From Phymatolithon calcareum (lineage: Eukaryota; Rhodophyta; Florideophyceae; Hapalidiales), in contig OZ345369.1 in NCBI GenBank assembly GCA_977006965.1, positions 2,294,001 to 2,358,000 on the forward strand: a stretch of 64,000 nt of DNA, given 5' to 3'. The notes under the pieces are model-generated. The model searched no databases and was not told where the DNA came from. It worked only from the letters and a program-made list of their open reading frames with translations. This document shows, piece by piece, positions 1 through 11,423 of this stretch (within the stretch, counting starts at the first letter, position 1; every line of letters begins with the position of its first letter). The position numbers and the translations under genes are program-made.

Positions 1-1108
1 AGACTAATATTTCTTGAGCTAATTTTTTCGGAAAAATTTCGAACCAATTTTTTCTGTCAATGAGGAGTGTGGGAAAGTTTGTGGCTTTGCAGAATGATTC
101 CGCATAGAATTTAGTCCGGATTTCGATTGAACGGAACGAATACGGAAACAGAATCTACACAAATTCCTTGATTCCGTTCGTTCGCAATCCGTCCGTTGCG
201 ACTCCTGATGTGAACACCATTCTTAAACGGATTACCGCCATTTTTTGGTCTGAACTTGGGCCTCAAAAACGCGATTAGTTCGCTCTGCCGAAGCGGCAGA
301 GGACAACTCAGGGGCGTTATAGCCATCGTAAATGTTCAAGAATTGTTCCAGGTTCGTCTATAGCGGAATCTTTCCATGAGCAAGTAATCTGCTTCTTCGA
401 TATACTACCTTTTTTTCTGTATTTTGAGAAGTTTTTATAATATTATGGACTTACACTCCCATCCTGAAGCGGTCTCACTGGCCGGGACAATGCTCATAAA
501 ATGTATGAAAATTTTAATTCTGGCGTTTACACCGATGGAACTGTATCTAGTTTCAAGAAGTGTGTAGAAACATGTGAAATATTTTCAATTATGAAGTCAG
601 CAATAGTTTCCAAGACTCGGCTGTAATCAATCATTACAGAAAAATGCTTACTGCCTTTCTCTGGAACAGTTCCAGCCTCTTGTCGTAGACCAACTTGAAT
701 TTACTATATTTTTCGCTTGTTCCTTTCGCGATTTAAAAAACCCTTTTCGTATCTCTGCGCGAACGGTTTTGCCACCAAGACCCTGTTTCAGAGAAAGTTT
801 AGACTCTTTCTGGGGCTCTTTCGTGTAGTTATAACCATTTTTTCACTGTTTCCAGAGGAAAATTTCTTCAAAGTGTGGTACTGATTTTTCTGATGTAGGT
901 ATTCGTTTCACAATCTCTTTCTATTCCTACTTTCGCGGTGAAACGCTTTGGCTAAAAACTTTCGTTCTGAAACTATTGCCTCTAATGCTAGTATAGCTTC
1001 GTGTAAGAAACCTGAATTTGCAGTCCGGTACTTTTCGAGTTTCATATAAATTAGGAAAAAAGTATTTTCCTGAATTGGCTCAGAACACCAGAAAATGAAA
1101 ATATCAGA
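1..1108. other. No recognisable gene
   Basis: AT-rich stretch with only short, unconvincing reading frames and no protein motif or RNA gene that I recognise. It ends at the TA dinucleotide that flanks the pogo-like element. It is not represented in the other array units, so it probably lies outside the tandem array. Confidence 0.5.
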
Positions 1109-1110
1109 TA

Positions 1111-2539
1111 CAGGGGGGGTCGCTATATAGTGCTACATCGAACCAGACCAAAAAAATGGGCACTATCTAGGTTCCGCACTAAATGAAATTAACAGAAGCT
1201 TTGAAAGCGTGGTTGCCGTGACCCCCAACGATGTTGCACTGAGAACGGGGAGAACGAGTTTACTGGCGTGTTTCATCTTCAGGACGCTTGTTGAACATCT
1301 CTGAGACTAGTAGCTGTCTCTGCTTATAATTGTTCTTCTTTCGAATAGCGTCTATGAATACTCGAAATGCTCGTTGAAGAAGACTACTAGCGTCGGGAAG
1401 GTTGCACAAAAACGCAGACTCTTGAAGAGGGCGCAACATGCTGCGGAAATCAGCGAGAGCTGGGGGAGATGCGATTACCGCTGAAACTTCTTCGTCTTCG
1501 CTCTCCTTGTCAGGTTCATGTGCGCTTTGAATTACAGGCTCCTCAAATACATCTGCAACATCGGAAACGAAAGCCTCTTGAACGTCTATATCATCCTCCA
1601 CCTCAAACCAACGCTCCACATCCTCGTGTCTGACGTCGTCGTCTATTTAAGCTCTGAGCGTGTCGTCATCTGGTAAACTGACTTTCAATTTACGCAGCAT
1701 CTCGATGAAGTCGCTGACATCTTTCGAGCGGGACAGATTAGTCATTCTACCATACGTAGCGTTCACATCAGTGCTTGCTGCCAGCGGCAAACAGTCCGAT
1801 TTGACCCAGCAACGAGCTATCGTCATTTGAAATACGGTCTCCCAAGACGACTGCACCAGTTTCGCGACGTCCAACATGTGTGGCGCATATCCTTCTGCTA
1901 GACCATTCATTCCACCAGCACGGTTCTTGTTCAGTTTGGGCCGCTCGGCTCGAGTTTCGATGTCCCGGATGATTTCACGCAGCATCTCGCGTCGGTAAGC
2001 TTTCTTCCAGGCCGCAATAATTCCCATGTCCATGGCTTGGTGCACAGCTGTTACATTGGGCGGCAAAGGAAGGACTATGGCTTCCACGACGCGCCAGCTC
2101 GACAAATCGAATCACTTTCTCATCAATCTCGGGATACAAAAGGGGGCGCGCTGTTTTGCCTTTGAATGAAGCATCATTCTCTTCAGCAGCGCGGATGAGT
2201 TGAAGGCCATCTTTTTTCAGCTTCGTGACGAATCGCCGAGAGACCCTGAACTTGTGGATAACTGTTGAGTCAGGAGAGCCTGTGTTCAGCATGCGAAGTG
2301 CTTCAAGCATTTGTTGAAGAGTCAGCCGCGTTCTTTTCTGCCCTGGGTGCCCCATCACGGTCGACAGCGGTGAGATGGTGAGATGGAGAGCTGAGAAGAC
2401 GAAGAGAAGAATGTCTGCCAGGAATTCTCTGTAAGCAACTACACGTGTCTTTGATATGATAATCGTGCCAGCCCATAATAAGTAGCACTAAGTAGAGGGT
2501 AGCACTATATAACCCGGCACTATATAGCGACCCCCCCTG
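1111..2539 (-). mobile_element. pogo/Tigger-like DNA transposon, internally deleted
   Basis: The element has perfect terminal inverted repeats of 23 bp. Each starts CAGGGGGGGTCGCTATATAG, reading inward from 1111 and from 2539. It is flanked on both sides by TA (1109-1110 and 2540-2541), the target duplication used by the Tc1/mariner/pogo superfamily. The motif CACTATATA recurs near the right end. Transposase remnants lie on the minus strand. At about 1.4 kb it is shorter than a full element because the catalytic core is missing, so it is non-autonomous. Confidence 0.85.
1260..2358 (-). pseudogene. pogo/Tigger-like transposase remnant
   Basis: The minus strand encodes an N-terminal part (2358 down to about 2105) with a psq/CENP-B-like helix-turn-helix layout, including KRTRLTLQQMLEAL and then SRRFVTKLKK. 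A second frame (about 2105-1647) encodes the end of a DDE_1 domain; LPPNVTAVHQAMDMGII matches the family's conserved LPPNTTxxxQPMDxG block. An acidic C-terminus follows in the same frame beyond a TAA at 1647-1649 and runs to 1260. The catalytic D-D part between the two halves has been deleted, with the junction near 2105. The protein cannot be an active transposase. Family assignment is firm; exact junctions are inferred. Confidence 0.8.
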
Positions 2540-4030
2540 TAGTTCTATAAATCAAGATTGATTGCCGATTGAATTATTTTTAATCAATCTGCTTGAGCAA
2601 AGCATCCCAATCCGCTCCCGTTCCGTTCTTTATTTTCAAATACTTTTTCCGCTCGCCGTCGTTCCGAGAAATAATTTCGTTGATTTTCGGTCGCTCAAAT
2701 CAGATGAAAGGATTCCAATTCCCTAATGTGTCTCCTGTCTATCAAAATGTTCTTGACTTCGACAGTCACGAAGCAACGATCAAAGACGCTGCAAAGGATG
2801 GTTGGCAAAAGGCATCCTTATATGAACTCGATGAATCTAGTCGTAGTGCGGTTGAAAATATCACTCCTGTGCAGCTTGCTTGTTTAGCAACCCTCATGGA
2901 AGAAGACTTCAATCTATCTGATGAAGAAGAATGGGGTTCGGAGAGAATTGTTGACGAAAGTGATCGGTATGATTGGTTCAAAGAGGATCCGCGTATTGAG
3001 AATCTCCTGTATCAGCTCGGGTACCACTTTAGCAAGGACTACAATGAATTCTTTAATGCAATACCAACTCGAAAAGAGCTCATTGGCAGTGTCCTCTGGA
3101 ACAAAAGGCCAAACCGTCTTCTGTTTCAGGCGAGTGTTCATGTCGATAATTTTCTTGCTCTGGAAGCCGGAGACAGCCTGGCGTTTTATCTCGCAGAAGA
3201 AAACGCATCTGTCGAACCCATAACTCCGGCAGGAAATACGTCTGTGTTCCAGAATCAGTACGATCTTGAAATAGGCCGGCTTCAAAGCAAAATCCTACTA
3301 TCACCTGCACCTGATCACGACATCAATTTCGATATCGGGCGATTTCTGGGCTGTGTGGTTGAGACAGTGAGGACCTATTTAGCGGAGTAGGTTGAAAAGC
3401 ATCCGCAAATTAAACCAGGAGGATGGAAAGCAAGCTTCGCACCGATGGGAGTCAGATTCCTTTTTAGTAAGCAATTGTGCTTTGCTTTTACGGAAGCTAG
3501 AGTAGCATCGGAGGATGCCTCCGATACGCGAAGACGAAGTTTTCACATGCGCCTTTTGTGGGAGGCCCAGCCTATTTGCAATGGAAGCTAGACAAAATTT
3601 CTGCTCGTGACGACGAAGACATTCGAGAATCGCCATTCTTGATTATGCTATCCGTTCTTGGCTTTCCATCATTGAAACTGAGGAGAATCAGGACCAGTGG
3701 TCTTTAGCAACAGCAAGAAATGGAGAGCATGCCATTGAATTTCAACAGGAAATCTCAGTGAAACCAATTGGAGGACCACAACAAGTCCACGGAGTTCTAC
3801 GATTCGACGCAGAGGCAGGGGCGGTAACGGTGGAGCTATGTCCAGATGAACTTGTTTTTAACTGGCAGGATTGGAAAGACGCATTCATGGGCAGAAATAT
3901 TGAACCCGACTACTATCTAAACGTGAGCATCTTCGAGAAGAAGCATTTCATTCCAAAATATCTTTTCCGGTTAAAGTCGTTTCCATGGAATCGCTTGGGA
4001 CCGATTACGATTTCCAATACTGGTCTGGTT

Positions 4031-4357
4031 CAAAGCATTGGAAAAAATAATTGCTATTGTAATTATTTAAATTATTGTTCCAATAATTTATTCCTGAGTC
4101 TCGCATATTTATTGTATTTATTGAGATCGTCGTGGTTGCGACAATTATTGTATCGGACTCCTCATTTTTTCGATCCGGTTATTCTATCGCGACAGAAAGT
4201 AGCAAGAAGGATCCAATAATTCGGGTAATAACCAGTTATTTATACCTCACTGAACTTGAATACAATAATTTATTGCTTCTGCGTTCAACAATAAATTATT
4301 TATTCTCGACACTTTTCGAGAAAAGAATAAAAATAAATAAATAATTCCAATGCTTTG
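4031..4357. mobile_element. 327-bp MITE with 13-bp TIRs and 8-bp TSD
   Basis: An AT-rich insert interrupts copy A. Its ends are perfect 13-bp inverted repeats (CAAAGCATTGGAA). The 8-bp host sequence GTCTGGTT is duplicated on both sides (4023-4030, 4358-4365) and is present once in the intact paralogs. It codes for nothing. An 8-bp duplication fits the hAT or P superfamilies; the termini do not begin CAGGG, so I leave the superfamily open. Confidence 0.88.
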
Positions 4358-5260
4358 GTCTGGTTGGCCTCCATGTATGGTCCAGATTGCACAGATTGAG
4401 ATGCAAAAGCAATCCCAATTCTTTGGCGGGAAAGAACTGGGCCAGTTATACATCGCAGCAATACCTGGAGTATACATGCAGTACATCGCAGATTTGAATC
4501 GTGCGATGGACGTTAAGTTCCTATCAGGAATAACGTCTACAAGACTGTATGAAAACGCCAATCGCGCGCTGAGATCAGGTCGTGCAGAAGAAGCCATGAA
4601 GTCGTTTGGACGATGTATTGCGGAGCATGGGCACAAGAACGCTCTAAACGATGCTGTTAATGAGGTTCTAAAAAAGGATCGTGTTTCAAAGGCTCAGGAA
4701 ATTGCTTTGTTTTTGCAAATGGATGCCTGGTTCAACGCTTTCTTCGTCGAAGTGCAACTACGGAGCAAATCGATTTCGAGATGTTGGCTCACTGTTTTGC
4801 TTTATTGTACGAGTCCACTGGTGAAGCTGGGGCATTGCTACAAAGAGCATTAGCCTTGTTTCACAAAGATGGTGTCAATAAGCCTGTGACGATCGAAGCA
4901 ATTGAAGGTTACCTATTTTGTGAGGCCGATCTCTGGTACAAAAATAATTTCAAATTTCATCTCGCCATCGCGCATCAGAGTACCTTCCATGAATCTGGAG
5001 ATCCATCTCAGAGAGCAATTGCTGCCAAATATATACTCGCACTTGGTACGAATAAGGATGTCGATAATGAGCAATTTGGAATTAGCATCGGGTAATTGCT
5101 TGAGAAAGGATTCCATGCCGGCCACGAAGTGAAGCGCAAAGATCCATTTCTCTCGTTCTTCTGTGTAAACAACGCAAGGGAACACAGCGAAAGGGTGCCC
5201 AAAATGTTTGATAGACTCTTCGTGCTACCAACGGCGTGTCAAATAAACTCACAAGGAGCT

Positions 5261-5449
5261 TGTAGACACGCAATGCTGAACGAGAGTAATTAGGAACAAT
5301 TACATTCTCTGTGATATCATAACGCCCCTGCCCATTTGAAGCGGCGATCCTGATCGCACCTTAGACTGGGCATCTCATCTCCGCATCACAGAGATACCAC
5401 CCATTTTCAAGATAAACCCGACCTTATCTTTTTACTCCCAGTGATTACA
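5261..5449 (+). repeat. 5' LTR of Ty3/gypsy element
   Basis: 189-bp direct repeat of 10169-10357 with TG...CA ends and six mismatches. It should carry the element's promoter, but I do not see a clear TATA box. Confidence 0.92.
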
Positions 5450-5505
5450 GAAATTTCTTTCCTGCAGGAGAATGTTTGAGTGTTAAGACGAAGATTGTTC
5501 AAGAA

Positions 5506-6237
5506 ATGGATGACCATCGAACCATGGGAAGCGGAAGTATTTCGTCGGCGCAACCTACCGATCGGCAACCAACCGCCGCGCTTTTCCAACCCGCGAGCCA
5601 CCCGATTTTGCGGAGTCTCGACCCAAGAGTTGTGAGAAGGTTTTTGAAGGAGAGGAAGCGGTACGAAGATGAGGTCAACGAGAAGAAGAAGGAAGTCCCG
5701 GCGATGACGGTGACATCTTACAAGGTGTCTATCGACAGGAGTCTTCTCGAGTCTATGTTCTTCCTTGGGAAGTTCAATGACATATCAAGAGCTAAGACAG
5801 CTGAAGCTCTGACATCGAACGATATTCAAAAGTTTATTGAAGGTTTGGTGCAAAAGAATGCAGACGACCAGGTACACCCGGAAATCATAGAGAAGGCTCT
5901 ACACGGCCTTCGAATGCCAATGCACGTCGTACAAGCAGAGGCGAGGATTCTGGAGTTTGCTACAGATTTCTTCTCAAGATTAGAAGAAGCTGGGTACCCG
6001 AACTTCAAGCAAAACAATCCGAAGAAAACCATAGCGCTCATGCAGGATAAGGTTTTCCCAACAAATTTTAAGAAGGTAATGGAAATGCACCTCGAATATC
6101 AGCAAGGATTGAAGCAGGACCTCAGAGCCTATATCAATTTACTGTGCAAGGAAGCTGAGATATGCCAAAGGGCAGAAGGCATGCGCCCCAAAGTTACAAA
6201 CTCAACACCGAAGAAGACGCAAAAATCTGAATTCTAA
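5506..6237 (+). CDS. Gag-like protein of Ty3/gypsy element
   Basis: The 243-aa frame starts at the first usable ATG after the 5' LTR; the upstream ATG at 5472 stops after four codons. The protein is largely helical and charged, as expected of a capsid domain, without a strong motif of its own. The assignment rests on position between the LTR and pol. A zinc-knuckle-like CX4CX6HX4C pattern (C-LNPP-C through DC, DNA about 6260-6315) lies just downstream in the pol frame, which means a one-base frameshift near 6225-6240 has separated capsid from nucleocapsid, or that programmed frameshifting is used. Confidence 0.7.
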   Translation: MDDHRTMGSGSISSAQPTDRQPTAALFQPASHPILRSLDPRVVRRFLKERKRYEDEVNEKKKEVPAMTVTSYKVSIDRSLLESMFFLGKFNDISRAKTAEALTSNDIQKFIEGLVQKNADDQVHPEIIEKALHGLRMPMHVVQAEARILEFATDFFSRLEEAGYPNFKQNNPKKTIALMQDKVFPTNFKKVMEMHLEYQQGLKQDLRAYINLLCKEAEICQRAEGMRPKVTNSTPKKTQKSEF

Positions 6238-6410
6238 GTGGACACGAAACCAAGAAGTGGATTCCAATATGTCTTAATCCCCCATGTGAGGCCAAAGAAA
6301 AAAGGCACTTCCTACGCGACTGCGAAGATTGCGAAGAAGGCGAGAAGAAACGGCTACTGGAGGAATACAAGAAGAAGAAAACGAAACAGAAAGGCGCGAA
6401 GAAAGTGTAG

Positions 6411-8690
6411 AGCCGAAACAGTGACGCATATCCAACAAATACCACACTCATCAAGGCAAGATTTGGGGGAGTGGAATCAAGAATGATATGCGCGGATGCG
6501 GGCTCAGATATCAATCTCATGCCTCCGGACCTTTATGCAACGTTAATGGAAACCGGAGCCCGAATCGAAACAAAGACGTTCCAGAATGAACGCAAGTATG
6601 GATTGGCAGCAGCAACCAATTCAGAGAACAAACCTATCTATATCTCCTGCAATAAGGAGGTGAAGGTTACAACAGAGCTCTTCATCCGTCATGCAAAAAC
6701 GCTCACAATACGAGAATTGGTGTGGCAGGGTGCAGACCAAGAGGTTAAAGAGCCACTACTTGGACGACCAATACTAGAAGCACTTGGACTAGACACAAAA
6801 AGCGTCCTCGAAGCAGCATGCGATCGATATGAAGGTGTTGTGCAAGCTAATCATCTCATCAATGAAAAGCAGTATCGTGAAGAAACTATTGCCAGAATCA
6901 TGTCAGATGGAGTATATCATTCCGATAACGCCGCTTATGATTACGATGTCGGATCTGACAGCGAGGAAGACTGGTTGGACTTGGGTACCGATACCAAGGA
7001 GGAGATGGACGAAGCTGTGGCAAAAATGATGACTAAAGCAGCGGAGGAAGGACTGTCAAAATCTGGACAGGAAACGTTACGCGAGATGCTAGAAACGTAT
7101 CGAGATGTTTTCAGATTACGCCTTGGAAATGACCCGCCCGCTAGGGTCGAACCGATGAGAGTCGTATTGAAGCCGGGCATCACACCAGTGATATGCAAGC
7201 CGAGGCGAAACACGGCCGACCAACGCGATTTCATGTCCAAGTATATGTCCAAGCTAGAGGAGTATGGGTTTATTGCGCCTAACTCAAACGCCACGTGGGC
7301 CGCAGCACCACTATTGGTACCGAAAGCACCACCAGCGAATTATCGAATGACGTTCGATCTAAGCCCGGCGAATGCAAGGACTGTACCTGTGTCATGGCCA
7401 ATGCCGAATATTGATGCAGAACTCATGGATGTCGCTGGGAGCAAGTACTTTGCTACGATGGACTTTTGCAGCGGGTACTGGCAACTACCCCTGGACGAAG
7501 AAGGTCAGAATGCACACAGTTTCCACACGCCATTTGGGATATTTAAGCCATTAGGGACATTACAAGGTGCGATGAACAGCGGAGCGAATTTTCAATCCCG
7601 AGTCGAACCGTGCTTTGTGACCCTGCGAGAATTTTTGAAGGCTTGGCTTGACGATTTTCTTTTTCACGCAGAAACAGAACCAAGTCTTTTAATGACATTG
7701 AGAGAATGTCTCAAGATTTGTGAAGAGAGACAACTCAAAATCAGCGCAAGGAAGTCTGTGCTATTCACTAAGCAAGTACGTTGGTGTGGCCGACTGATTG
7801 ATGAACATGGAATACAATGTGATCCCCGGAGACTCAGTGGTCTCAAAGAGATTCATATGCCCAAGAATGCAGCAGAGCTATGCCAAGACTTACACTGCGT
7901 CCAGTGGATGGCTTCAAGTATACCTGATTTCGCACACCGAAGTGAAGCGCTACGAAGCGTTCTGGAAACTGCTTACGACAAAGCGGGGTCGCGCAAGAAG
8001 AAAGCGATTCAAAAATTTTCGTTGGACAGCCTCGGGTGGGAACCAGAACACGAAGAGTCATTCAAGTCGTTGCAAGAAACTCTCCGAAATGCGGTAAAGC
8101 TATCACATCGAGACTATAGCAAAGCGATCTGTATATTTACGGATTCCTCGGATGCGCATTGGGCCGCCGTGGTTACGCAATGCGATGAGAGCGAACTGGC
8201 AAAGGACATAATGCGGCAAAGGCATGAGCCGCTGGCATTTCTTAGTTCATCTTTCAAGAGAGCACAAGAGCGATGGAGCACATTCGAGAAGGAAGCCTAT
8301 GCCATTTTAAAGTGCTTCCGGAAGCTCGACTACATGCTCGCAGGGGAACCAAACATCCACCTATACACTGATCATAGGAATCTGCTATTCGCATTTCATC
8401 CGATGGCAATGGTACCAACGATTGGCAACCACGTAATCTGCAAGGTTCAAAGATGGGCCGTGTACTTATCGGCGTTCTCGTACACAATTGATCATGTGGA
8501 AGGCGAGCGAAACGTTATGCCTGATATTATGTCACGATGGCTATCTGGGTATAGAGGCAAGAAAGGCATGAGCCGCAGGGTTTCTGAAACATCGATGGAA
8601 AACGACATCGTGGAATCACCTTTCAGCGAAGATTTTGTGTGGCCAACAACACGTATGATCATCGTGGAACAGAAGAAACGTGAAAAATGA
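6411..8690 (+). pseudogene. Pol: aspartic protease, reverse transcriptase, RNase H
   Basis: The open frame runs from just after a TAG (6408-6410) to a TGA at 8688-8690; the same frame upstream of the TAG holds the zinc knuckle. The protease active site reads CADAGSD near 6490, with Ala where DTG/DSG is usual. RT follows (about 7150-7850), with a catalytic WLDDFLFH near 7647 where most families have YxDD. The motif RWCGR is typical of a gypsy lineage known from oomycetes. RNase H starts at FTDSSDAHW near 8138 and includes TDHRNLL near 8370. The integrase is in another frame, so the normal single Pol polyprotein is broken here. There is no ATG at the start of the open stretch. Confidence 0.85.
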
Positions 8691-10143
8691 AAGCCGGCAA
8701 CAGCGGAAAAGAAGGAAAGGGGATCTGTACTACCTAAGCAAACAAGTTTGGATCCCGGATGAATCAATCGAACTCCAGGTTAAGGCCCTGACTGTAGCAC
8801 ATTGCGGTGCAGCTGGACACAGAGGATTCGAATCAACAAGCAGCGCTTTGAAAGAGAAGTTTTTTTGGGTCTCAATTGTTAACGATTGCAAGGAGTTCGT
8901 GAAAAAGTGCATTCACTGCATCATATCGAAAAGCGGTACCAAGATCCCACGCCCACTTTCATCGGTATTACACGGAAATGCGCTACATTTCGATTTTCTG
9001 TATATGGGTCCAAGTACTACCGGGCACAAATACATTTTCGTCATCAAGGATGATTTGTCGTCTTATGTATGGCTTTGTCCATCCGTCGCTGCAAATGCGG
9101 ACACAGCAGCTGAAGAACTGGCACGCTGGATGCGCACATTCACTGTTATGAACAACTGGGTATCGGATCAAGGATCGCATTTCAAGAACGTTTTGATGGA
9201 AAATCTCGCTGATATCCACAAAATCAGACACTCATTCACGGTAGCATACTCCCCATGGGTAAACGGAACCGTTGAAAGAGTAATGCGAACTGTGCTTGCA
9301 GCTTGCAACGCTCTTTTGTCCGAATTGAAACTCGCGCCCCAGGATTGGACTTCGGTGACAGGCATGTTGATGACCGTTATCAACGAATGTCCTCTCAAGA
9401 GGCTGGGTTCGAACACCGATGGAGCATACAGAAGTCCGCTTCAAGTCATGACTGGTATCAAGCCAATGCGTACGCAACTAGTCATTGGCTGCGAGGCACA
9501 TAATGGGAAGATGAGAAGCATTGAAAAGGCAAGGGCTATGCAATTACTCGAGATTAACACGCTTCAGTCTTCAATCGAAAACATGGACAAAGATGTCGCG
9601 GAAAAGGTCAGCAAGAATCGGTTGAAGCAAATCAAACAACACAACAAAAACAGCAACATAGTAAGTCACCAATTTCAATTAGGTGACTTTGTGGTTGTAC
9701 GCGTTCCGGACGGCAAGAAGAAGAAGCACAAACTGAAGTTCAAATGGATCGGTCCTAAGCGAGTGACTGCAATCGTCAGCGAATTGTTCTACGATGTAAC
9801 AAGCATAGTGGATGGGAAAACGGATCGGGTCCATGCCAGCAGAATGCAATTGTACCGTGCTGATGTTGATGGAAATAAGGCAAACAATGAGCTGACGAAA
9901 CAAACAGAACACTCCGAGACTAAGTACGAGATAATCGAAAGACTCGTGGATATAGGAGAAGCACAAGATGGAGTCTTCGTACAAGTTCAGTGGTCAGGTT
10001 TGCCGGACAGAAGTGATTGGACGTGGCAGAAAATAGAAGAACTTCATGAAGATGTACCCGAAGAGCTTGCAGCATTTTTGTCCAACACACGCAAGAAAAA
10101 GCTGGCGAAGAAGGCCAAGCAAACATTGCGCATCAATGATTAA
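8680..10143 (+). CDS. Integrase with C-terminal chromodomain
   Basis: The frame (about 487 codons) overlaps the end of the RT/RNase H frame by 11 bases and has no ATG at its start, so it depends on a frameshift or is a broken part of Pol. An HHCC zinc-binding domain is seen around residues 39-85 (AHCGAAGHRGF, then KKCIHC). The D-D-E core is at about 104 (DFLYMG), 162 (VSDQGSHF) and 198 (TVERVM). A GPY/F-like module follows (KWIGPKRV). The C-terminus (about 415-467) is a chromodomain with VQVQWSGLPDRSDWTW. Chromodomains target related elements to methylated histone H3; that role is inferred for this one. Confidence 0.88.
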   Translation: MKNESRQQRKRRKGDLYYLSKQVWIPDESIELQVKALTVAHCGAAGHRGFESTSSALKEKFFWVSIVNDCKEFVKKCIHCIISKSGTKIPRPLSSVLHGNALHFDFLYMGPSTTGHKYIFVIKDDLSSYVWLCPSVAANADTAAEELARWMRTFTVMNNWVSDQGSHFKNVLMENLADIHKIRHSFTVAYSPWVNGTVERVMRTVLAACNALLSELKLAPQDWTSVTGMLMTVINECPLKRLGSNTDGAYRSPLQVMTGIKPMRTQLVIGCEAHNGKMRSIEKARAMQLLEINTLQSSIENMDKDVAEKVSKNRLKQIKQHNKNSNIVSHQFQLGDFVVVRVPDGKKKKHKLKFKWIGPKRVTAIVSELFYDVTSIVDGKTDRVHASRMQLYRADVDGNKANNELTKQTEHSETKYEIIERLVDIGEAQDGVFVQVQWSGLPDRSDWTWQKIEELHEDVPEELAAFLSNTRKKKLAKKAKQTLRIND

Positions 10144-10168
10144 TACACTCTTCGAGTGTATGGGGCAC

Positions 10169-10357
10169 TGTAGACACGCAATGCTGAACGAGAGTAATTA
10201 GGAACAATTCCATTCTCTGTGATATCATAACGCCCCTGCCCATTTGAAGCGGCGATCCTAATCGCACCTTAGACTGGGCATCTCATCACCGCATCACAGA
10301 GATACCACCCATTTTCAAGATAAACCCGATCTTCTCTTTTCACTCCCAGTGATTACA
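10169..10357 (+). repeat. 3' LTR of Ty3/gypsy element
   Basis: 189 bp matching 5261-5449 with six substitutions, followed by the AGCT target duplication and then the resumed copy A sequence. Confidence 0.92.
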
Positions 10358-10442
10358 AGCTAATGAGCAAGAAACTCGAAGCGGCATGGCCTTTGGAATT
10401 GGGGAGCGACCAGCAGACGCCATTGCTGTGTACAAGTATATG

Positions 10443-10851
10443 CAGGGCTACTAGCAAGTAGATTTTTATTGATTGCTAGATACAGTGCAATTCGATTTGC
10501 AAGTAGCAGTCCCGGCGATTGTCTGCAAGTTGTATTGCAAGTTGATAGCCTGCATTTATGACATGGGCCACGTCACGCAGCGCTGTATCCACACGTGGAC
10601 TGAACGCCACGTCAGTACTGTAAACACTTGAATTGGTGCTCTACGTTTGTGACTATGATGGATTCGGCATAATACGTACCGAGATGGTACAGTATAAATT
10701 AGAGAGTGCATGACATGCACTACATTGTGTCCGCTCAACACAGTCAAACATTTTGCAATTCGTATTGCAAGTAGGCGTTTTTTTGCAGTCCCACTCCAGT
10801 ACAAGTAGATTGCAGTATACCGCAAGTCCAGTATACTGGATAGGACCCCTG
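10443..10851. mobile_element. 409-bp MITE with CAGGG ends, 8-bp TSD and subterminal repeats
   Basis: The insert interrupts copy A with the 8-bp duplication AGTATATG (10435-10442 and 10852-10859). The ends begin CAGGGCTACT and, from the other side, CAGGGGTCCT, so the TIRs are short and imperfect. The hexamer GCAAGT or its close variant CAAGTAG recurs many times near both ends, as expected for transposase-binding subterminal repeats. No coding capacity. CAGGG ends with 8-bp TSDs fit hAT and also the P superfamily. Confidence 0.87.
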
Positions 10852-11028
10852 AGTATATGACAGCCCCCGTCGAACATGACGACCAAGGTTGCTTCAGTCA
10901 AGCATTAAACCGCCTTGGGATGTTATCTCACAGGGGCGCTGAAGTTATTTGTCGTAATGCGTCAGAAGCTGAAGGGAAGTATTCGGAGGCCACGGATCTG
11001 CATAATGCAGACGCGCTCTGCAACATGG

Positions 11029-11359
11029 TGTAGATGTGGGTACATACCAAGCGTTCGCCAAGCAAGGAGCAAGGGCGACACTTAATGGGAGAGAGCCATA
11101 ATTACTTAGCAAATATCATGGCTAGCTATAGTAAGCCCAGAAACGCATAATTGCATGGCATTTACTGACGCAATCAGGACACAAGTCTGGATTGCGTGGA
11201 TAAGATAATTGATAGAATTAGGGTATTGTAAAAGGCTATAAAAGCCAGCCCTTCCAGCCTCTCATTGAGGAGGAGAGGCATCGGGCTTTTGAGAAGCATG
11301 TGTTGTGGTTAAGGACTGTCTCCCCTTAGTTCTTTTGCAGGGCTTAGTGGGCGTCTAAA
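11029..11359 (+). mobile_element. Probable solo LTR
   Basis: A 331-bp insert in copy A begins TGTAGATG and ends CGTCTAAA, a decayed inverse of the start. It is flanked by imperfect 5-bp duplications (CATGG / ATGCG), where the intact paralogs read ATGGGTG. It contains a TATAAAA motif at 11237-11243 and a small hairpin downstream, as an LTR promoter region would. It does not match the 189-bp gypsy LTR, so it comes from a different family. No coding sequence. Confidence 0.65.
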
Positions 11360-11423
11360 ATGCGTGTTTTGAAGTATGGGAACACTGCGGAGTGTATCGA
11401 TGTGTCGTATCTTAAGCAATCCG

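Larger units (their letters stand above)
5261..10357 (+). mobile_element. Ty3/gypsy LTR retrotransposon (chromovirus-like)
   Basis: A 5097-bp element is bounded by two 189-bp LTRs beginning TGTAGACA and ending GATTACA. The 4-bp host sequence AGCT is duplicated at 5257-5260 and 10358-10361, interrupting copy A at a site that is empty in the paralogs. Coding order is gag, protease, reverse transcriptase, RNase H, integrase, chromodomain. I count six substitutions between the LTRs, so the insertion is not brand new. A frameshift at the gag/knuckle boundary, a TAG at 6408-6410, and a frame break between pol and integrase suggest it is no longer autonomous. A short hairpin (TACACTC/GAGTGTA) lies just before the 3' LTR. 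I did not find a convincing primer-binding site. Confidence 0.93.
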
